DNA of 64,000 nucleotides, taken from assembly GCA_030685235.1 (NCBI GenBank), contig MU839175.1, positions 1 to 64,000 on the forward strand. The letters are read 5' to 3'. The notes under the pieces were generated by a model that searched no databases, was not told the origin of the DNA, and saw nothing but the letters and a program-made list of their open reading frames with translations. The stretch is from Copromyces sp. CBS 386.78 (lineage: Eukaryota; Ascomycota; Sordariomycetes; Sordariales; Sordariaceae). Below, piece after piece: positions 48,204-61,578 of this stretch (its first letter is position 1; each line of letters begins with the position of its first letter). A program made the position numbers and the translations under genes.

Positions 48204-49414
48204 GTGTGTCTTGTGTATAGGTAGTATGTACGATAGTATAGTGTGGTCGGAGGTCGACCGCGTGTTGCGGCAGACGCGAGGAGTGGTCAAAGAGGGTTCC
48301 CTGAGTCGTGTCTTGTCTGAAAAGCGAGGGAAAGGGTCTGTCTGGGTTGAGACAGTCTGATTGTCGAGGCGATGGCGACAGTCACGTATATCTCGGTGGC
48401 CTGGCCTTGAAACGAGTGTAAAGGCCTGTAATCGAGTACGAGTGACGAGTGTTTGTTTCCCGTGGCACGAATCCGGCGTGCTGCTTCCGTGGATGGTAGT
48501 GTAGTAGTTGCACGAAAAGCGAAGGACAGAAGGAGAGAAGTGGGAAGGACTGGTGGTAGGACTGGGGGCAAGCGAGTGTAGGAAGTGGGAGGATTGACAG
48601 ACAAAAAGGGGGAGAGGAAAGAAGACGAAAAGAGAAAACCCTTTTCCCTTTTGTCACAGAAATTGGGATATTTCCCGAAACAGTTTAGGGTTGCACCAGG
48701 AGGCAAGACATTCTGGAAAGATAAAACATGAGATTGTCGACAGGTGGGGGGAATTGGGAGGAAAGAAACGGGGAGGCCCTGGACATCAAGGTTGGTGGAA
48801 ATGGAAGGAGTGGGGGGAGAGGTTGAGTGGAGAGTGGAGACTGCCACCAACCGACCTGAGCTTGATTGATCTTGGCTTTCAGTCCGTTTGTTTTGTTTTC
48901 TTCAGAGGAATAGGGTAGGGCTGTGAATTGGAGGTTGAAAGTTGTTGGTGATGGAATCGGATATGAACATGTCACGGTGCTGTTTCCCGAGTCAATGCCT
49001 GCAGATGTTATGTCCGAGCGGCAGACTTCTCCTGGGGACATCCCTCTGCATTTGCATCTGCCGTGCCTGCTTTGAGCTTTGGATCTGGCCAGATGCTGTG
49101 TGTTTGGCCATCATTTCTGTCTGTCGTGGACAATGTCCTACCTGCGTCTGTTCATCTGACCGTGCTTGGTTGTGTTCCCTCCTTCTGTGGGATGAACTCG
49201 TACATAGGTTGTGGATCGTCTGAAGTGCTCAAGTACACTGCAGATACTGAGATAACCCAGACCGATCCGATCTGGCGTGGGGCAGACATGGACACAGAAG
49301 CTGTGACAAGCAAGCAAGCACTGGCCGGTATTGCTCTGCATCATGTCGTCTTGGATTCCACCTGTGGCCAATCCACTCACTGGAGGTCCTCACGTTCTCG
49401 TCGCCGAGATATCA
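48204..49414. other. Intergenic, upstream of the glycosyltransferase
   Basis: Promoter side of the glycosyltransferase gene. Purine- and pyrimidine-rich runs are common (48,500-48,660). No gene is supported. It ends at the 10-bp target duplication of the 14-kb element. Confidence 0.5.
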
Positions 49415-50385
49415 GCATCCTGGCGAGTTACTAGATCACCTCAACCATCGGGGAAACCTCGGATCAACCATTGAGTGCCAAAATTGTACCGAGCTAGAAC
49501 CGATTTCGATAAGGGTGTGTGCCAAGACCTGATTTTATATAGTACGGTCTAATAATAATCGATTTTTAAGAAAATCTTGTAATGCTTATATAGACTTAAT
49601 ATATATATAAGAGAAACTAATCTTAAAACGGTTATAAATAAATTTATATATAATATATAATTAATATATAATTAATATTATTTTAAAATTTAATTAGAAA
49701 TTCGTTCCTAATAGGTTTGAAACGCATTAGAATAATATTTTAAATAAGGTTCTATAATTTATAATAGATTGTATATAAATAATATAATTATACTACTTTA
49801 GATATTTAATAAATTTTTTGTAAATTTGTTTAGAACGATTATAAATAACTTTATATATAATTTATAATAAATATTTAATAAAAAATATATTTAGGAAGTC
49901 GATTTTAATTAATTAATAACGTATTATAGTAATATATTCTATAATTACTAATTAAACTATATATATATTTATTCGAGAATAATATTATTTTAGTATTTTA
50001 AATATTAGTTAAATTTATTTTAAACGTATTTAGAACTTGATCCGGATTCGATTCTAACGGGTTTGAATTTAATTAAATTATTTTTGGACTTAGCGTCATA
50101 CAAAATATAAATTATTAATAATATAAGACTAAAACCTATTTTAGCTTAATTAATCTACTCTATAAATATTAAACTAATTACAAATATATCTTATTTCGAC
50201 TTAGCTTTTTAAAAAACTATCGGATATTCGGAAATAAAACTAATCATAGATTAATTTAATATACTCTTTAAATAAAAGATTAATCGCGAAAATAACCTCT
50301 TTTAAATTAATTAATTATAATACTAAGCGTACTAATTATAATTAATGTTATTATTTAATTTAAATAATAATAGATGGAAATTCGT

Positions 50386-50609
50386 CCGGGATCGATTTTT
50401 AATCGGTAATAAATTGGTATATTATTAAAATCTTTACTTCAAATATAATAAAGTAAAGGAATTAATTTTAAAGGGCGCCTTTTTACGTAGATAAATTCCG
50501 GGATCGATTTCTAATTGGTAATAAATCGGTATATTATTTAGATTTTTACTTTAAATATAGTAAAATAAAGGAACTAATCTTAAAGGGCGACTTTTTACGT
50601 AAATAAATA
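50386..50609. repeat. Tandem duplication, 112-bp period
   Basis: CCGGGATCGATTT starts at 50,386 and again at 50,498. The units continue with TAATAAATYGGTATATTATT and end AAGGGCG-C-TTTTTACGTA. Two copies with mostly transition differences. Confidence 0.8.
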
Positions 50610-50699
50610 AGATAAATAGTTAAAAAAGAATATAAATTAGGAATAGGATCTTAATTTATTTCAAACCTTTTTTTTTTCTTTTTTCTATCTTTATCTTTA

Positions 50700-50880
50700 T
50701 TCAATTTTCTATATTCGAATTTATTCTTAACTAGTTTACTACCCTTTTTATTTTAGTTCTTTATTTTTATTTAATTTTTTATATTCGAATCCGTTTTCAA
50801 TTAATTTACTACCTTTTTTATTTTAATTCTTTATTTTTATTCAATTTTCTATATTCGAATCTATTTTTAACTAATTAATA
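50700..50880. repeat. Tandem repeat, about 70-bp period
   Basis: TATATTCGAAT recurs at about 50,710, 50,780 and 50,850, with TTCTTTATTTTTATT and YTAATTTACTACC between. A further, shifted copy lies near 50,950. Confidence 0.7.
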
Positions 50881-51666
50881 ATACTTTTCCTCCTAGTTTT
50901 CTATTTTTATTTATTTTTCTATTTTAATTCTTTATTTTTATTTATTTCTTTATATTCGAATTTATTTTTAACTAGTTTATAACTTTTTCTCCTATATTAA
51001 ATAGTATTATAGTATATATAAAATTATTTTACTTTTATCTATTATTCTAAAAGCGATAATTATAAAAGGTTATAAGGACTTCTATTATTTAAATAGAATA
51101 AAGTACGTATTAATTTAAAACTATTTTAAAACGAATTTTAATATTTAAATTTAGGATAGGGAGTTAATAATTTATTTAGGTAAAGTTTATTATCGTATCC
51201 AATTTAGCCATATATTATGTTCTTACGAAGTAAGTATATTAAAAAATGTTTTTAAATTAGTATAAAACTAATTAGAAATTTGAATAATCGCGATTCTTTA
51301 ACCGAAGTACTTTTTTGAAGTATATTAAAATATATAGTATATTTTTTAAAATTACTTTTTAGAATACTATTAAAAATAGTATTATAAAGAACGGTAGTAG
51401 ATTGGGAATTTAATTTTGTAATTATACTATTAGTCTATAATTTATTTAAATTAATTTTCCAATTAATTTAAAACTAATTCTATTTAGTTTTTTATATTTA
51501 ATTTATTAAATATTATAATGAGTTCCTTACTAGTAAAATCTTCACTTTTAAAATTGAAATTAAGGAGGATAAAATTATTAAAGTTAAAATTTAACATTAA
51601 GAAATAAAAGTATAAATTGCGGAAGAGGTATAATTTAATTAAAGTAAATTATAATTTTATTTTTAA

Positions 51667-52040
51667 TTAGTTTTTTATTTTTTTTATATTAATTTTGATT
51701 TAATTCCCGACTATTATTATAACTCCTCCCCCTTCCCTAATTATAATAATATTTCGCCCTCCCCCTCCCCTAATTATAACGATATTTCGGATAATAACCT
51801 CTTTCCTATTCTTACTTATATACGAATTTTATAAGAAGAGGAGGAGTACGAAGAGGACGAATTTATTTTCAACCCGTTGGAAATGAATTTTATTTCCTTT
51901 AAACCATTTAATTAAAGTAAATAAGAGCTTTTATCCGGTTAAGGGTATTACAAACCCGTGAGAAATAGGTTCGAATTTAATTTTAATTTATTCAGGCCGT
52001 CCGAAGAAGAAAGGCTTCCTTTAGGCTAATAATTCGCTCC
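51667..52040 (+). pseudogene. Coding relic in the 14-kb element
   Basis: One + strand frame reads through this stretch broken only by TAA codons (each one C to T step from CAA). It includes a duplicated PNYNNIS/PNYNDIS unit, an acidic block (EEEEYEEDEFIFNPLEMNF) and FRPSEEERLPLG. The protein family is not recognised. Confidence 0.4.
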
Positions 52041-52054
52041 TACTATTAAACTAG

Positions 52055-52957
52055 TTCGAAAATAGTTATAGATTATTCGTTAGAAAATTTAACCTAGCCT
52101 TATATTAAATTAAGAGTAATTATAGTCTATCCTTACTACTATATTTAATAAAAATATATAACTAGTTCGAAAATAGTTATAGATTATTTATTAAAAAGTT
52201 TAACCTAACCCTACGCTACATTAGGAGTAGTTATAATCTATTCTTGCCGCTATATTTAATAATAAAAATATATAACCTATTCGAAATTAATTACGAATTA
52301 TTCGTTAAAATGTTTAACTTACTTTTATATTAGATTAAGAGTAGTTATAGTTTATCCTTACCGCTATATTTAATAATAAAGATATATAATTAGTTCGAAA
52401 ATAGTTATAGATTATTCGTTAAAAAGTCTAACTTAATTTTATACTAGATTAGGAGTAATTATAATTTATCCCTACCGTTATATTTAATAATAAGGATATA
52501 CAATTTATTCGAAACCAGTTATAAATTATTTATTAAAAGGTTCAACCTACTCTTGTACTAGATTAGGAGTAGTTATAATTTATCCCTGCTATTATATTTA
52601 ATAATGAGGATATATAACTTATTCGAAACCGGTTATAGACTATTCGTCAAAAGGTTTAGCCTATTCCTATACTAGATTAGGAATAGCTATAGTTTGTCTT
52701 TGCTATTATATTTGATGAGGATGTATAATTTGTTCGAAACCGGTTACGAATTGTTCGTTAAAAGGTTTAACCTATTCTTGTACTAGACTAGGAGTAGTTA
52801 TAGTCTATCCCTGCTGCTGTATTTAATTAGGATGTATAACCTGTTCGAAACCGGTTACGAATTGTTCATTAAAAGGTTTAACCCATTCTTATACTAAATT
52901 AGGAGTAGTTATAGTCTGTCTTTACTACTGTATTTAATAATGAAGATGTATAACCTA
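52055..52957 (+). repeat. Minisatellite of eight 111/114-bp units with coding character
   Basis: TTCGAA (or its place) recurs at 52055, 52166, 52280, 52394, 52508, 52622, 52733, 52844 and, altered, 52958. Steps are 111, 114, 114, 114, 114, 111, 111 and 114, all multiples of three. Read from TTC GAA, a unit translates as 37/38 residues (FETGYELFVKRFNLFLY, stop, TRSSYSLSLLLYLIRMYNL) with normally a single TAG at one fixed position. Units on the right keep more G and C than those on the left. Confidence 0.85.
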
Positions 52958-53536
52958 TTCTAAACCACTTTTAAACTTATACGTTTCGTTTAAATTAGGA
53001 TATTCCTGATTATTTTAATGGGTTTAGTAAGAAGTTTACAACCGAGTAGGAAATTAAGTTTTACGGGTTTAATATAAAGATATTAGGTAAGGTAAGTAAT
53101 TTAAATCTAGTTTTAAACCGGTTTAATACTAATACTTAATTATAAGTTAATTACAATACTATGAAAATAAAAATTGGTAAATACTATAAATAGGAAATAT
53201 TAATTTATATTAAAATTATATTATATATAGTTTATTATAAGGAGGAGAGGGTATATAAATTTTATTTTTATTTTTAATAAGTTTGAAATTAAATGGAAAT
53301 TAATTTTAAATTAGGTTTTACCCTTATTTACGATGTTTAACCCCCTTATAGATTATAGGCTTATTATAAAATTTATTTTAATAAGCTGAAGGAATTAATT
53401 AAAGATTAATTTTATAATGAGAAGGCTTTAATATTAGGAAGGTATTAGGGAATATTTAATTAGTTCGATCGAAACGTTTCTTTAAAAGAAGTTTTATCGA
53501 TTCGAGATCGGTCTTATTTATTGTTCGAAGGTATTA

Positions 53537-54030
53537 TTAGAATATTAATTCGTAAATGGGCTAGGGAAATATTTAAGGCTGCTATTCGTAAATTAATCTG
53601 CGTACGAAAGCCTTCTTTAAAGGTTCGAGATTAATTTGTTTGTAATTAATTCGTATTTAGTTCGTATTTAATTTAGCATTTATTGAATTTTATTTTTTTA
53701 TAAATTATCTTTATATAATTAGATTTTAATTTTTAAAATTTTTAAATAGGTAATAGGTTCTAATAAAATATAAGACTTTAATATAGAATTTATTAGTTAA
53801 TTTATATTAAAATTAATATAAAGGAATAAAAACGGAATATGTTAAAAATTTATTTTTAGAATATTAATTCGTGAACGGGCTAGGGAAGTATTTGAGGTTG
53901 CTATTTATAAATTAATCTACGTACGAAAACCTTTTTTAAAAGCTTAAAATTAATTTATTTATAATTAATTCGTATTTAATTCGTATTTAGTTTGGAATTT
54001 ATTGAATTCCGTTTTTTTATAAATTATCTT
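53537..54030. repeat. Direct duplication, about 319-bp period
   Basis: A block of about 170 bp starting TTAGAATATTAATTCGTRAA and ending TTTTATAAATTATCTT occurs at 53,537-53,710 and 53,856-54,030. Differences are mainly C/T and G/A. Confidence 0.8.
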
Positions 54031-54698
54031 AAATTAATATAAGGTAATAAAAACCTAATACGTTAGAAATTTATTTAAAATTAGTTTCCTTTTAAAATTT
54101 TAATTATTTTAATAGATAAAATAATAATATAATTAAATATAAATATTTTCATTATATTAATTGATTTTTATTATATTAGAATTTATTTAGAACGCTTTTT
54201 TAACGAATTCTATTATTTATTTTCTATTTTGGTTTTTAAAATAAATATTAATTATTTAATTAAAATTAAAGATATTAGGAACTTATTTAAAATAAATTAA
54301 CCCTTATAAAAAATTATAAGAAGTAAATAAAATTTGGATATATTACGAATTTATTTTAAACGAATTTATTTTTATAAGTAGAATTCATTTAATAAATTAT
54401 TTAATAATATATTTTAATATAAATATTTTATGTATATTACTTTATTTTAATTAAATTGGAACTAATTCCGAACGTATTTTTAACGAGTTTACGTTTTTTT
54501 TTAACCGATTACGTTTTATATTTCTATTCTTTATTTAATAAATAAATATAGAAATATTATTAATTTAATCTTTAAATTACATGATAAATATAGAAGTATT
54601 ATTAATTTAATCCTTAAACTACGTGATATTTATTCTTATAAATAATGAATCTTTTTAGATAATTTTTTTTTTTAAATTTTCCCTTTAAATATTTCATT

Positions 54699-54771
54699 CC
54701 TAACTTATTTCTAACTTATTCCTAACTTATTCTTAACTTATTCTTAACCTATTTTTAACTCTTTTTTAACA
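54699..54771. repeat. 12-bp tandem repeat
   Basis: Six units of the form CTAACTTATTYC / TTAACTTATTCT, the last ones worn to TTAACCTATTTT. Confidence 0.8.
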
Positions 54772-57311
54772 AATTATTCCCAATTTTGTTTCTAATTAAA
54801 TATCTTTCTATTACCCTTTTATATTTTTTTACCTTTTATTTTTTACTATTTAAATTATTCCTAAACCTCTTTCTAAGTAATTATCTTTCCTATTTTTAGA
54901 ATTTATTTTTAATCTAATTTTAATTATATTCTAATTTATTTTTAACCGCTTTTTAATATATTTTTCCCCGTTTTCAACCCTTACGCTTTATTTATTTTTA
55001 AGAATTAAATAGTTCCTAATTATTTGTAAACTACTTTAGAATTTGAAATTATAATCGAATAGAAAATTTTTATTAAAGATAAGGCTATTATTAATTTTAT
55101 TATTACCGATTACGAAAAGTATAATATTGCTATTGAAGATACTATTTTTAGTTTATTCTAATTTAATAATATTCTTATAAATTATATATATTCTTTTATT
55201 AAAATTTAACTTGAACGAATTCTAAATTAAATATTAATAGAATTTTAATAAATTAACGACTTTAGATTATATTAAATTTCATTAAATATAAAGAATATTG
55301 GATAAATTATTAATATTGAATATTTAATTTATACGTTAATATTTTTTAAATATCTTAAAATAACCCTTCCTAGCGTTAAATATATTATTAATACGGATAT
55401 TATTATTCTAAATTTATTTAAGAAGCCGTTCTAAAATATAAGTCGAATTTAATTTAATTTTCTTCGGAATTAATTTTAAATTTAATTGCTTTAAATTTGA
55501 AATTAATTCAAATTTAATAATTATAATATTATACGGAATAATATAGAAATAAAAAGATAATAAGTTCTATTTTTCTTAATAGAGCTACTTACTACCGTTG
55601 GGTTTTAAAATGTTTAGGATTTAAATATTGTTAATATTTCGATTTGAGAATTTGGAAATTCTATAAAAATAATAATTCTTACAACATTAATAAGGAAGTG
55701 ATTGAGATTAGATTTTAAATCTGAATAGTTTAAAATAATAATTTAGCGGGAAATTAAAGAATTTCGCAAATTAAATTTAATATTAGTTTTAAATTTGTTT
55801 AGAATTTATTTGAAAATTCTTACTAATATTTTAATTTCTTAGGTTTATTTTAATTACCGTTAATAATTAGCGAAAGATAGGCTATTTTAAAGTAATTATT
55901 GGATATCGTTTTAAATAGTATAATTTTATTATAAGTTCCTTTTCTAATTAATTTACTATTTATTCCGAATTTATTTGAAATTAATTCTTAATTAAAGATA
56001 ATAAGATAGTTAACTCCTTTATACTTTAAAGTATTCAAATTAGAAAACTAGTATATAAGGTTATTAGAACCGGTTTATATTATTAAAATTTTATTCTTCT
56101 TAGAATTAAATAAAGTTTATTTTCGATAAGGAATTTAACGAAGGAAGGGAGTAAGAGCCTATTATTCCGGAGAGTTGTAGAGAATAGTCGAATAATATTA
56201 GTCGTTGGAAAATATACGGTATATATTAATTTATATTTTATTTTTATTTAATTTTAAATAAGATTGGAATTAATTTTAAACTAATTCGGATTTAGGTACC
56301 GACTACCCCTAAGGCTAAAAAAAAATAATTTACTTTAACGAATATAATATAGTATAGAATTATTTAATTCTAATCGATTTAGAAAGTATTTTATATATTA
56401 TCCTTATATTTTATAACCTTTATTACTACTTTTACCCTCCTCCGTTTAAAATACTATAGATAATTAACGAAGAGATTTCTTACCTTTTTAATAAAATTAA
56501 CGATCCAAATATTATTTGGAATAAATTTATATTCTTTCCTAAATTAATTATTAATAAGTTTAGAACGTATTTGAAATTAATTATTTATATTAATTAGCCT
56601 TATTCGGAACTTATTCTTTTAAAAATATTTGGCTAAATAGAATAAATTTATTTTAAACGAAGTATAACCAAATTGTAATAATATTATACGTATATAACTT
56701 CTTATTAAAAGGTATTATACAATATATTAGCTACTCGGCTCTTCGAATATTATAATCGCTTATTAATAGTAAGTTCGGTATAAGAATAATTTAAATCGGA
56801 TAAGAATTTCATTATAAACCTATTTTAAATTGGTTTAATATAATTTTAAAATTTATTCTAATTTCCTTCTTTATTTATAATATATTTAATATTTTTTCGA
56901 TAATAGTAAGAATTTTATTATTATTTACTTTTATAAAGACTAAATAGAATTCTTCCAATAGAATTTACTTAAATCTTTTTAATTGGATATAAATTATAAA
57001 TATCTATTAGGGTAATATAATTGCGAAATTATTTAGAGAATTTATATTAAATCGATTTAACGAAGTATATAAAAAAAAAAATTTCGAACCGGTTTAAAAC
57101 CCGTTCTATCCTTATTTAATATTAATTTAAATTATATTTAACTATCTTTCTTATTTAAATTCTAATAAATTCCAATATTGCACTAATATATTAATATACT
57201 TTCTAAATTATTTTCAATATTTTTCGGAAGTAATATAAATACGAAGCAAAATAGATAGATTTAAATAGAGAGAGTTTATACAGTATTATAATTAACCAAG
57301 ACTATAAAATT

Positions 57312-57747
57312 GAGGAGCTCTATCCGCACGTGGATAAAACTCTATCCGCACGTGGATCCACTTTTGTTTTCTAATTATAACTCAGTCAAACCTTATTGTA
57401 TAAAGCCAAAAGTAGTACCAAATTACTTAACGATTTTTACCGGATTTTTACGTATAAGTCCCAACCTTATAGCCCTAAGCGTCATCTAAATCTTACTTTC
57501 TTAGACTTTTAGACTTTTAATCTTTCTAATTATTTATTTATTATAGCTTCTTTATCTAAAGTTTTCTTAGGCTAGCGGTCATACACCTTCTTTGGAAGAG
57601 TAGTGTTAGGTAGAGAGAAAAATGAAAAAAAATATGATATACTTTTTACTTCCTTATTAAACTTCTTCGTGCTTCAAAAAGACATTAAAATTCAATTATT
57701 TTTCCACGTGCTGATAGAGTTTTCTCCACGTGCGGATAGAGCTTCTC
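57312..57747. mobile_element. Nested MITE, 436 bp, with CACGTG-bearing inverted repeats
   Basis: The terminal inverted repeats are about 45 bp with three mismatches. Each begins GAGRAGCTCTATCCGCACGT and contains two tandem copies of CTCTATCCGCACGTGGA spaced by AAAA. An exact 8-bp direct repeat ATAAAATT flanks the element (57,304-57,311 and 57,748-57,755). It keeps CG-containing words that the surrounding RIP-saturated sequence has lost, so it inserted after most of the RIP. There is no coding capacity. The superfamily is not certain: the 8-bp duplication fits hAT but the GAG end is not the usual CAG. Confidence 0.88.
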
Positions 57748-58876
57748 ATAAAATTATAATAAGTATCGTTCCTCTTTTATATTTATCCCAAACTTATTTA
57801 GAATAGGTTTCAAACCAATTCCCTTTTTAGGCTTCAATAACTACCTATTTACTATTAACTAATACGGCCGCAATTAGCTATACTACGCTAAACGGAACGT
57901 TTATTTATACTATATTTATTTTAAATATAGTATATAACAATTTACTAGTAATAATCTAATATTAGAACAACGGATAATAAATCTTTTAGAGTACTAAATT
58001 CTAAACGATTATATTTTAGCCTACTAATAGCTAATAAATATATTTAATATAGGATTAATTTGAATTCTATTTCGGACTAATTTAGATTTCATTTCAGACT
58101 AATTTAAAATATGCTATTAATTAATTATAATTTAAATAACGAACGGAAAGAAATTAAAGATTAGGCTAAGTATAAATTAGCCTCAATTATTCAGGCTAAT
58201 TTAAATCTAATTTGTTCTAAAATATTATTAGAACGCTAAAATTAAATAAATTCTTATACGAATATTATTAAAATTCTATATTAATAATTATATAATTAGA
58301 GTATTTATTTTATTAACCTAATACTATATATAAATAGGTAAATAATTTATTCCGAACTTATTCTAATTCCGTTTTTAATTAATTCTAATTACATTTTTAA
58401 TTGATTCTATTTATAATATTTAATAATATTCGGTTAAATATAAGTATTCTTTAATATACTAAGATTAAGAGGAAGTTTAATATTAATTTTAATTATAAAA
58501 TTTAATCGAAGAGTAAGCGTTTTATTAAAAGGTTTTAAAAGTAAAATAATAAAATTAGTAAATTATTTGTTTAAATTTAATTTAAAATCGTTTTAGAATT
58601 AATTAAAATTTAATTTCTATTAAGGAAATAATAAATTCCAATCGTTAACCTTATATTCCTAATATACAATTTTACGAAAGATTTACTATAAACGCCTACG
58701 CTTTCTAAATTTACTTCGTCGAATAATAATTTTTTCGAAAATTCTCTATTATTTACCCTTTTAACCGATTCTTAATTTTCTCTAGTATAAAATAATATAG
58801 AAGGGCAATTTATTATAGCTTCAACGTCCTCTTCCGGGATTATTCCTAAGTAAATAGATAACTTATTTTAAATTAA

Positions 58877-59146
58877 TTCCGAGACGGGTTTGAAACTAAT
58901 TCTTTCTTATTTAGGAAACGGAAGCGTTTAGAACTTAAGGTACTAGTAAAAGATTAAGAAATAGAAAACTATCGGTTGAAGATATTAGAATTAGAGACTA
59001 AAAAGGTTAAAGTTAATATTAAAAAGGTTAAGGCTAATACGGAAAAGGTTAAGGCTAATGCGAAAAAGGCTAAGGCTGAATTTGAGATTTTACGTATAAG
59101 GGGGAAATAGGAGGATGGATTAGTTTTAGATTATTTTTGTATTTGA
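58877..59146 (+). pseudogene. Coding relic with lysine-rich heptad repeats
   Basis: Ninety codons in one frame with only two internal stops (TAA after VLVKD, TAG after IRGK), each one C to T step from Gln, ending TGA. The frame reads RKRKRLELKVLVKD, EIENYRLKILELET, then four 21-bp units of the type KKVKANT/EKVKANA/KKAKAEF. It looks like the coiled-coil end of a transposon protein; the family is not recognised. Confidence 0.5.
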
Positions 59147-61330
59147 ATTTAATTATTTTTATTTTCTTTTAATTTTATTTTTTATTTAATGTTGATTATA
59201 GATAATTAAAATTAAATTTATATTAAATATTTATATTATTTTAATATTAGAAATTATTAATTTTATTTTTATTAGTATTATTTTAAATTTCTTTAGTTTA
59301 AAAGCTAAAGTATATTATTAATATATTAAAAACTTTATTTAATTTAATTTTATTATAAGATATTTATTAATATTAATAGTATAGTAATTATTATTTTCTT
59401 TATTTTTATAATGCTTATTTTAATAGTTATTTATTATTTAATTATAATTAAATATTAATATATAAAGAGTATAATCCTTTTTTTATTCTTATTATTATAA
59501 TTAATTTTAATCTAATTATATAAATTATTATTTTAGATTCTTTTATCATTTTCATTATTTTAAATATTTTCTTTATATTAATTAATGATAATTATAAAAT
59601 ATAATAATATATTAAGAAATTGATAGGATGATTTATTTAATAAAAATAATTTTTAGGTTTTAATATATAATTCTTCAAGAAATTTATAGTTATATTATAG
59701 AAATTATTAAATATAATTTATAAATATTAATTTAAATTAAATATATAATTCTATTTTAAATATAATAATTTATATTTTTATAAAAAGATATTATATTAGG
59801 AATAATACCTTCTACTTTAAATTTTAAAAAGATATTATTTTATAATTATAAAATACTAGACCTTTTATTATATAAAGGTTAAATAAAAAATGAATTAATA
59901 TATTTTTTAATATATATAAAAACCTTTTTAAAAAATTATAGAATTTTTTAAATATATAATATTTTATATTTACTTATTATTAATTTTATATTTTTAAAAA
60001 TTCATATATTATATAAAAATATACTATAAATAGGATATATGAATATTATAGTAAAGTATGGATAGAATGTATTGAAAAGTATAGGTTAATTATAATTAGA
60101 AATTAAAAATATAGGAACTAGTTTAGAAAACGACTTCAATTAATTAGTAATTAATTTAGACCTTAAAGTAGTAAAAATACTATTCGGCTTTGGCTATAGC
60201 GTCGTTAAATTTAATATATAAAGTATCCTTTATTTTCTCTTCCTAATTATATTCGTTCTAGATTTCGTACGGCTCTTCCCCTTTAATAGGGCGAAAGCGT
60301 TTAGGGTTTAAATTGGTTTTAAATTAGTCCGGAACTTATTAGGGATAAGTTAAGAATTTTATACTTTTCGCTACTACTTTCGTAGCCGGGGCAAATATAC
60401 AATTTCTAATCCTTAATATATTTTTTACTTTTAATCTTACGAATAATATCCCAATACATCTTCTAATAATTAAATTATATAAAGTAAATCCTATATTAAT
60501 CTATAATTAGTTTTAAACGGGTTTAAGATATTTATAGTACTATTCTTATTCTACAGTAAAGCCGAGGCAATAGGAACGGTCCTAGCCTTTTTAATAGGAA
60601 AAGGTCCAATTTCTTCTTTACCGTCGTCTTTATTATTTTCTTCTTTAATACTACGCTTTTTATTTTTAATAGGGCGGGACGGAATTTTAAAAATAAAAGC
60701 CGAAGTTAGGTTATAATTATCCTCCTCCTTATTAAAATTATCGACGGTATTTATAAATTCGGTATAAAAATTTATTTGGAATTAATTATAAACAAATTGC
60801 AAATTATTTTTTATTTAAAATTAGTTTTAAACGGATTATAAATTAGTCTATTATTACTTAGGAATCAATTCGTTATTCTCTTCTAAATTAAAATTACTAA
60901 TACTATAGGGTTCGATAACGTATTTAACCTTACTAGCTATTTTGTACTTAGTAATATACTTACGTAAATTAAAAGTATTCTTCTAATTATATTAAGAAAA
61001 AGAGAAAAAAATCAATTTCGGATTAGTTTAAGATTAATTATAAATTAATTTTTAATATTTACTTTATCGTTATATATTTTACTGTTAGGCTTAATAAAAT
61101 AGTAAAAAATATCCTTAAAGGGGACTTGAACTTAATTATACTAAAAGAATCCGGAATTAGTTCGGAACTAGTAAAAAATTAAATATAATATACTTCGTTA
61201 AAAATAAAGGCGGGGATATTAATAGGGCGTACCTCTAAAGTAATATAATACTTATAATCGTTCGTTCTAATATAGGAGGGTATAGTATATAAATTAATTT
61301 AGGATTAGTATTATAAAACGTTAATATATA

Positions 61331-61415
61331 AAAAAAATCTGAAAAAAAATCTGAAAAAAATGTAAAAAAAATATGAAAAAAATCTAAAAAAAATCTAGAA
61401 AAAATCTGAAAAATA
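61331..61415. repeat. Short-period repeat of the type ATCTGAAAAAA
   Basis: Seven imperfect units of about 11-12 bp, each an A run followed by TCTG, TGTA, TATG, TCTA or TCTAG. Confidence 0.75.
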
Positions 61416-61538
61416 AGTAATATATACCTAAATCGATTGGAAGTTAACGAAGGAAGAAAGGAGGAAAATGTTTAAGATTAGAATTAGAATTGTAGGGGGG
61501 GTTTTTATAGACGATAATTTTACTAAAATGGTAAAGCT

Positions 61539-61578
61539 AGTTACATTACGTGCACTTTAGTTACATTACGTGCACTTT
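61539..61578. repeat. 20-bp direct repeat with ACGTGCAC
   Basis: AGTTACATTACGTGCACTTT occurs twice without a gap; a third, degenerate unit (GGTCATATTACGT) follows. It lies in a small stretch of higher GC content inside the AT-rich block. Confidence 0.8.

Noticed and set aside
57603..57806. 67-codon frame in the nested MITE
   Set aside because: It crosses the MITE boundary at 57,747 into RIP-mutated host sequence, so it cannot be an original gene of the element.
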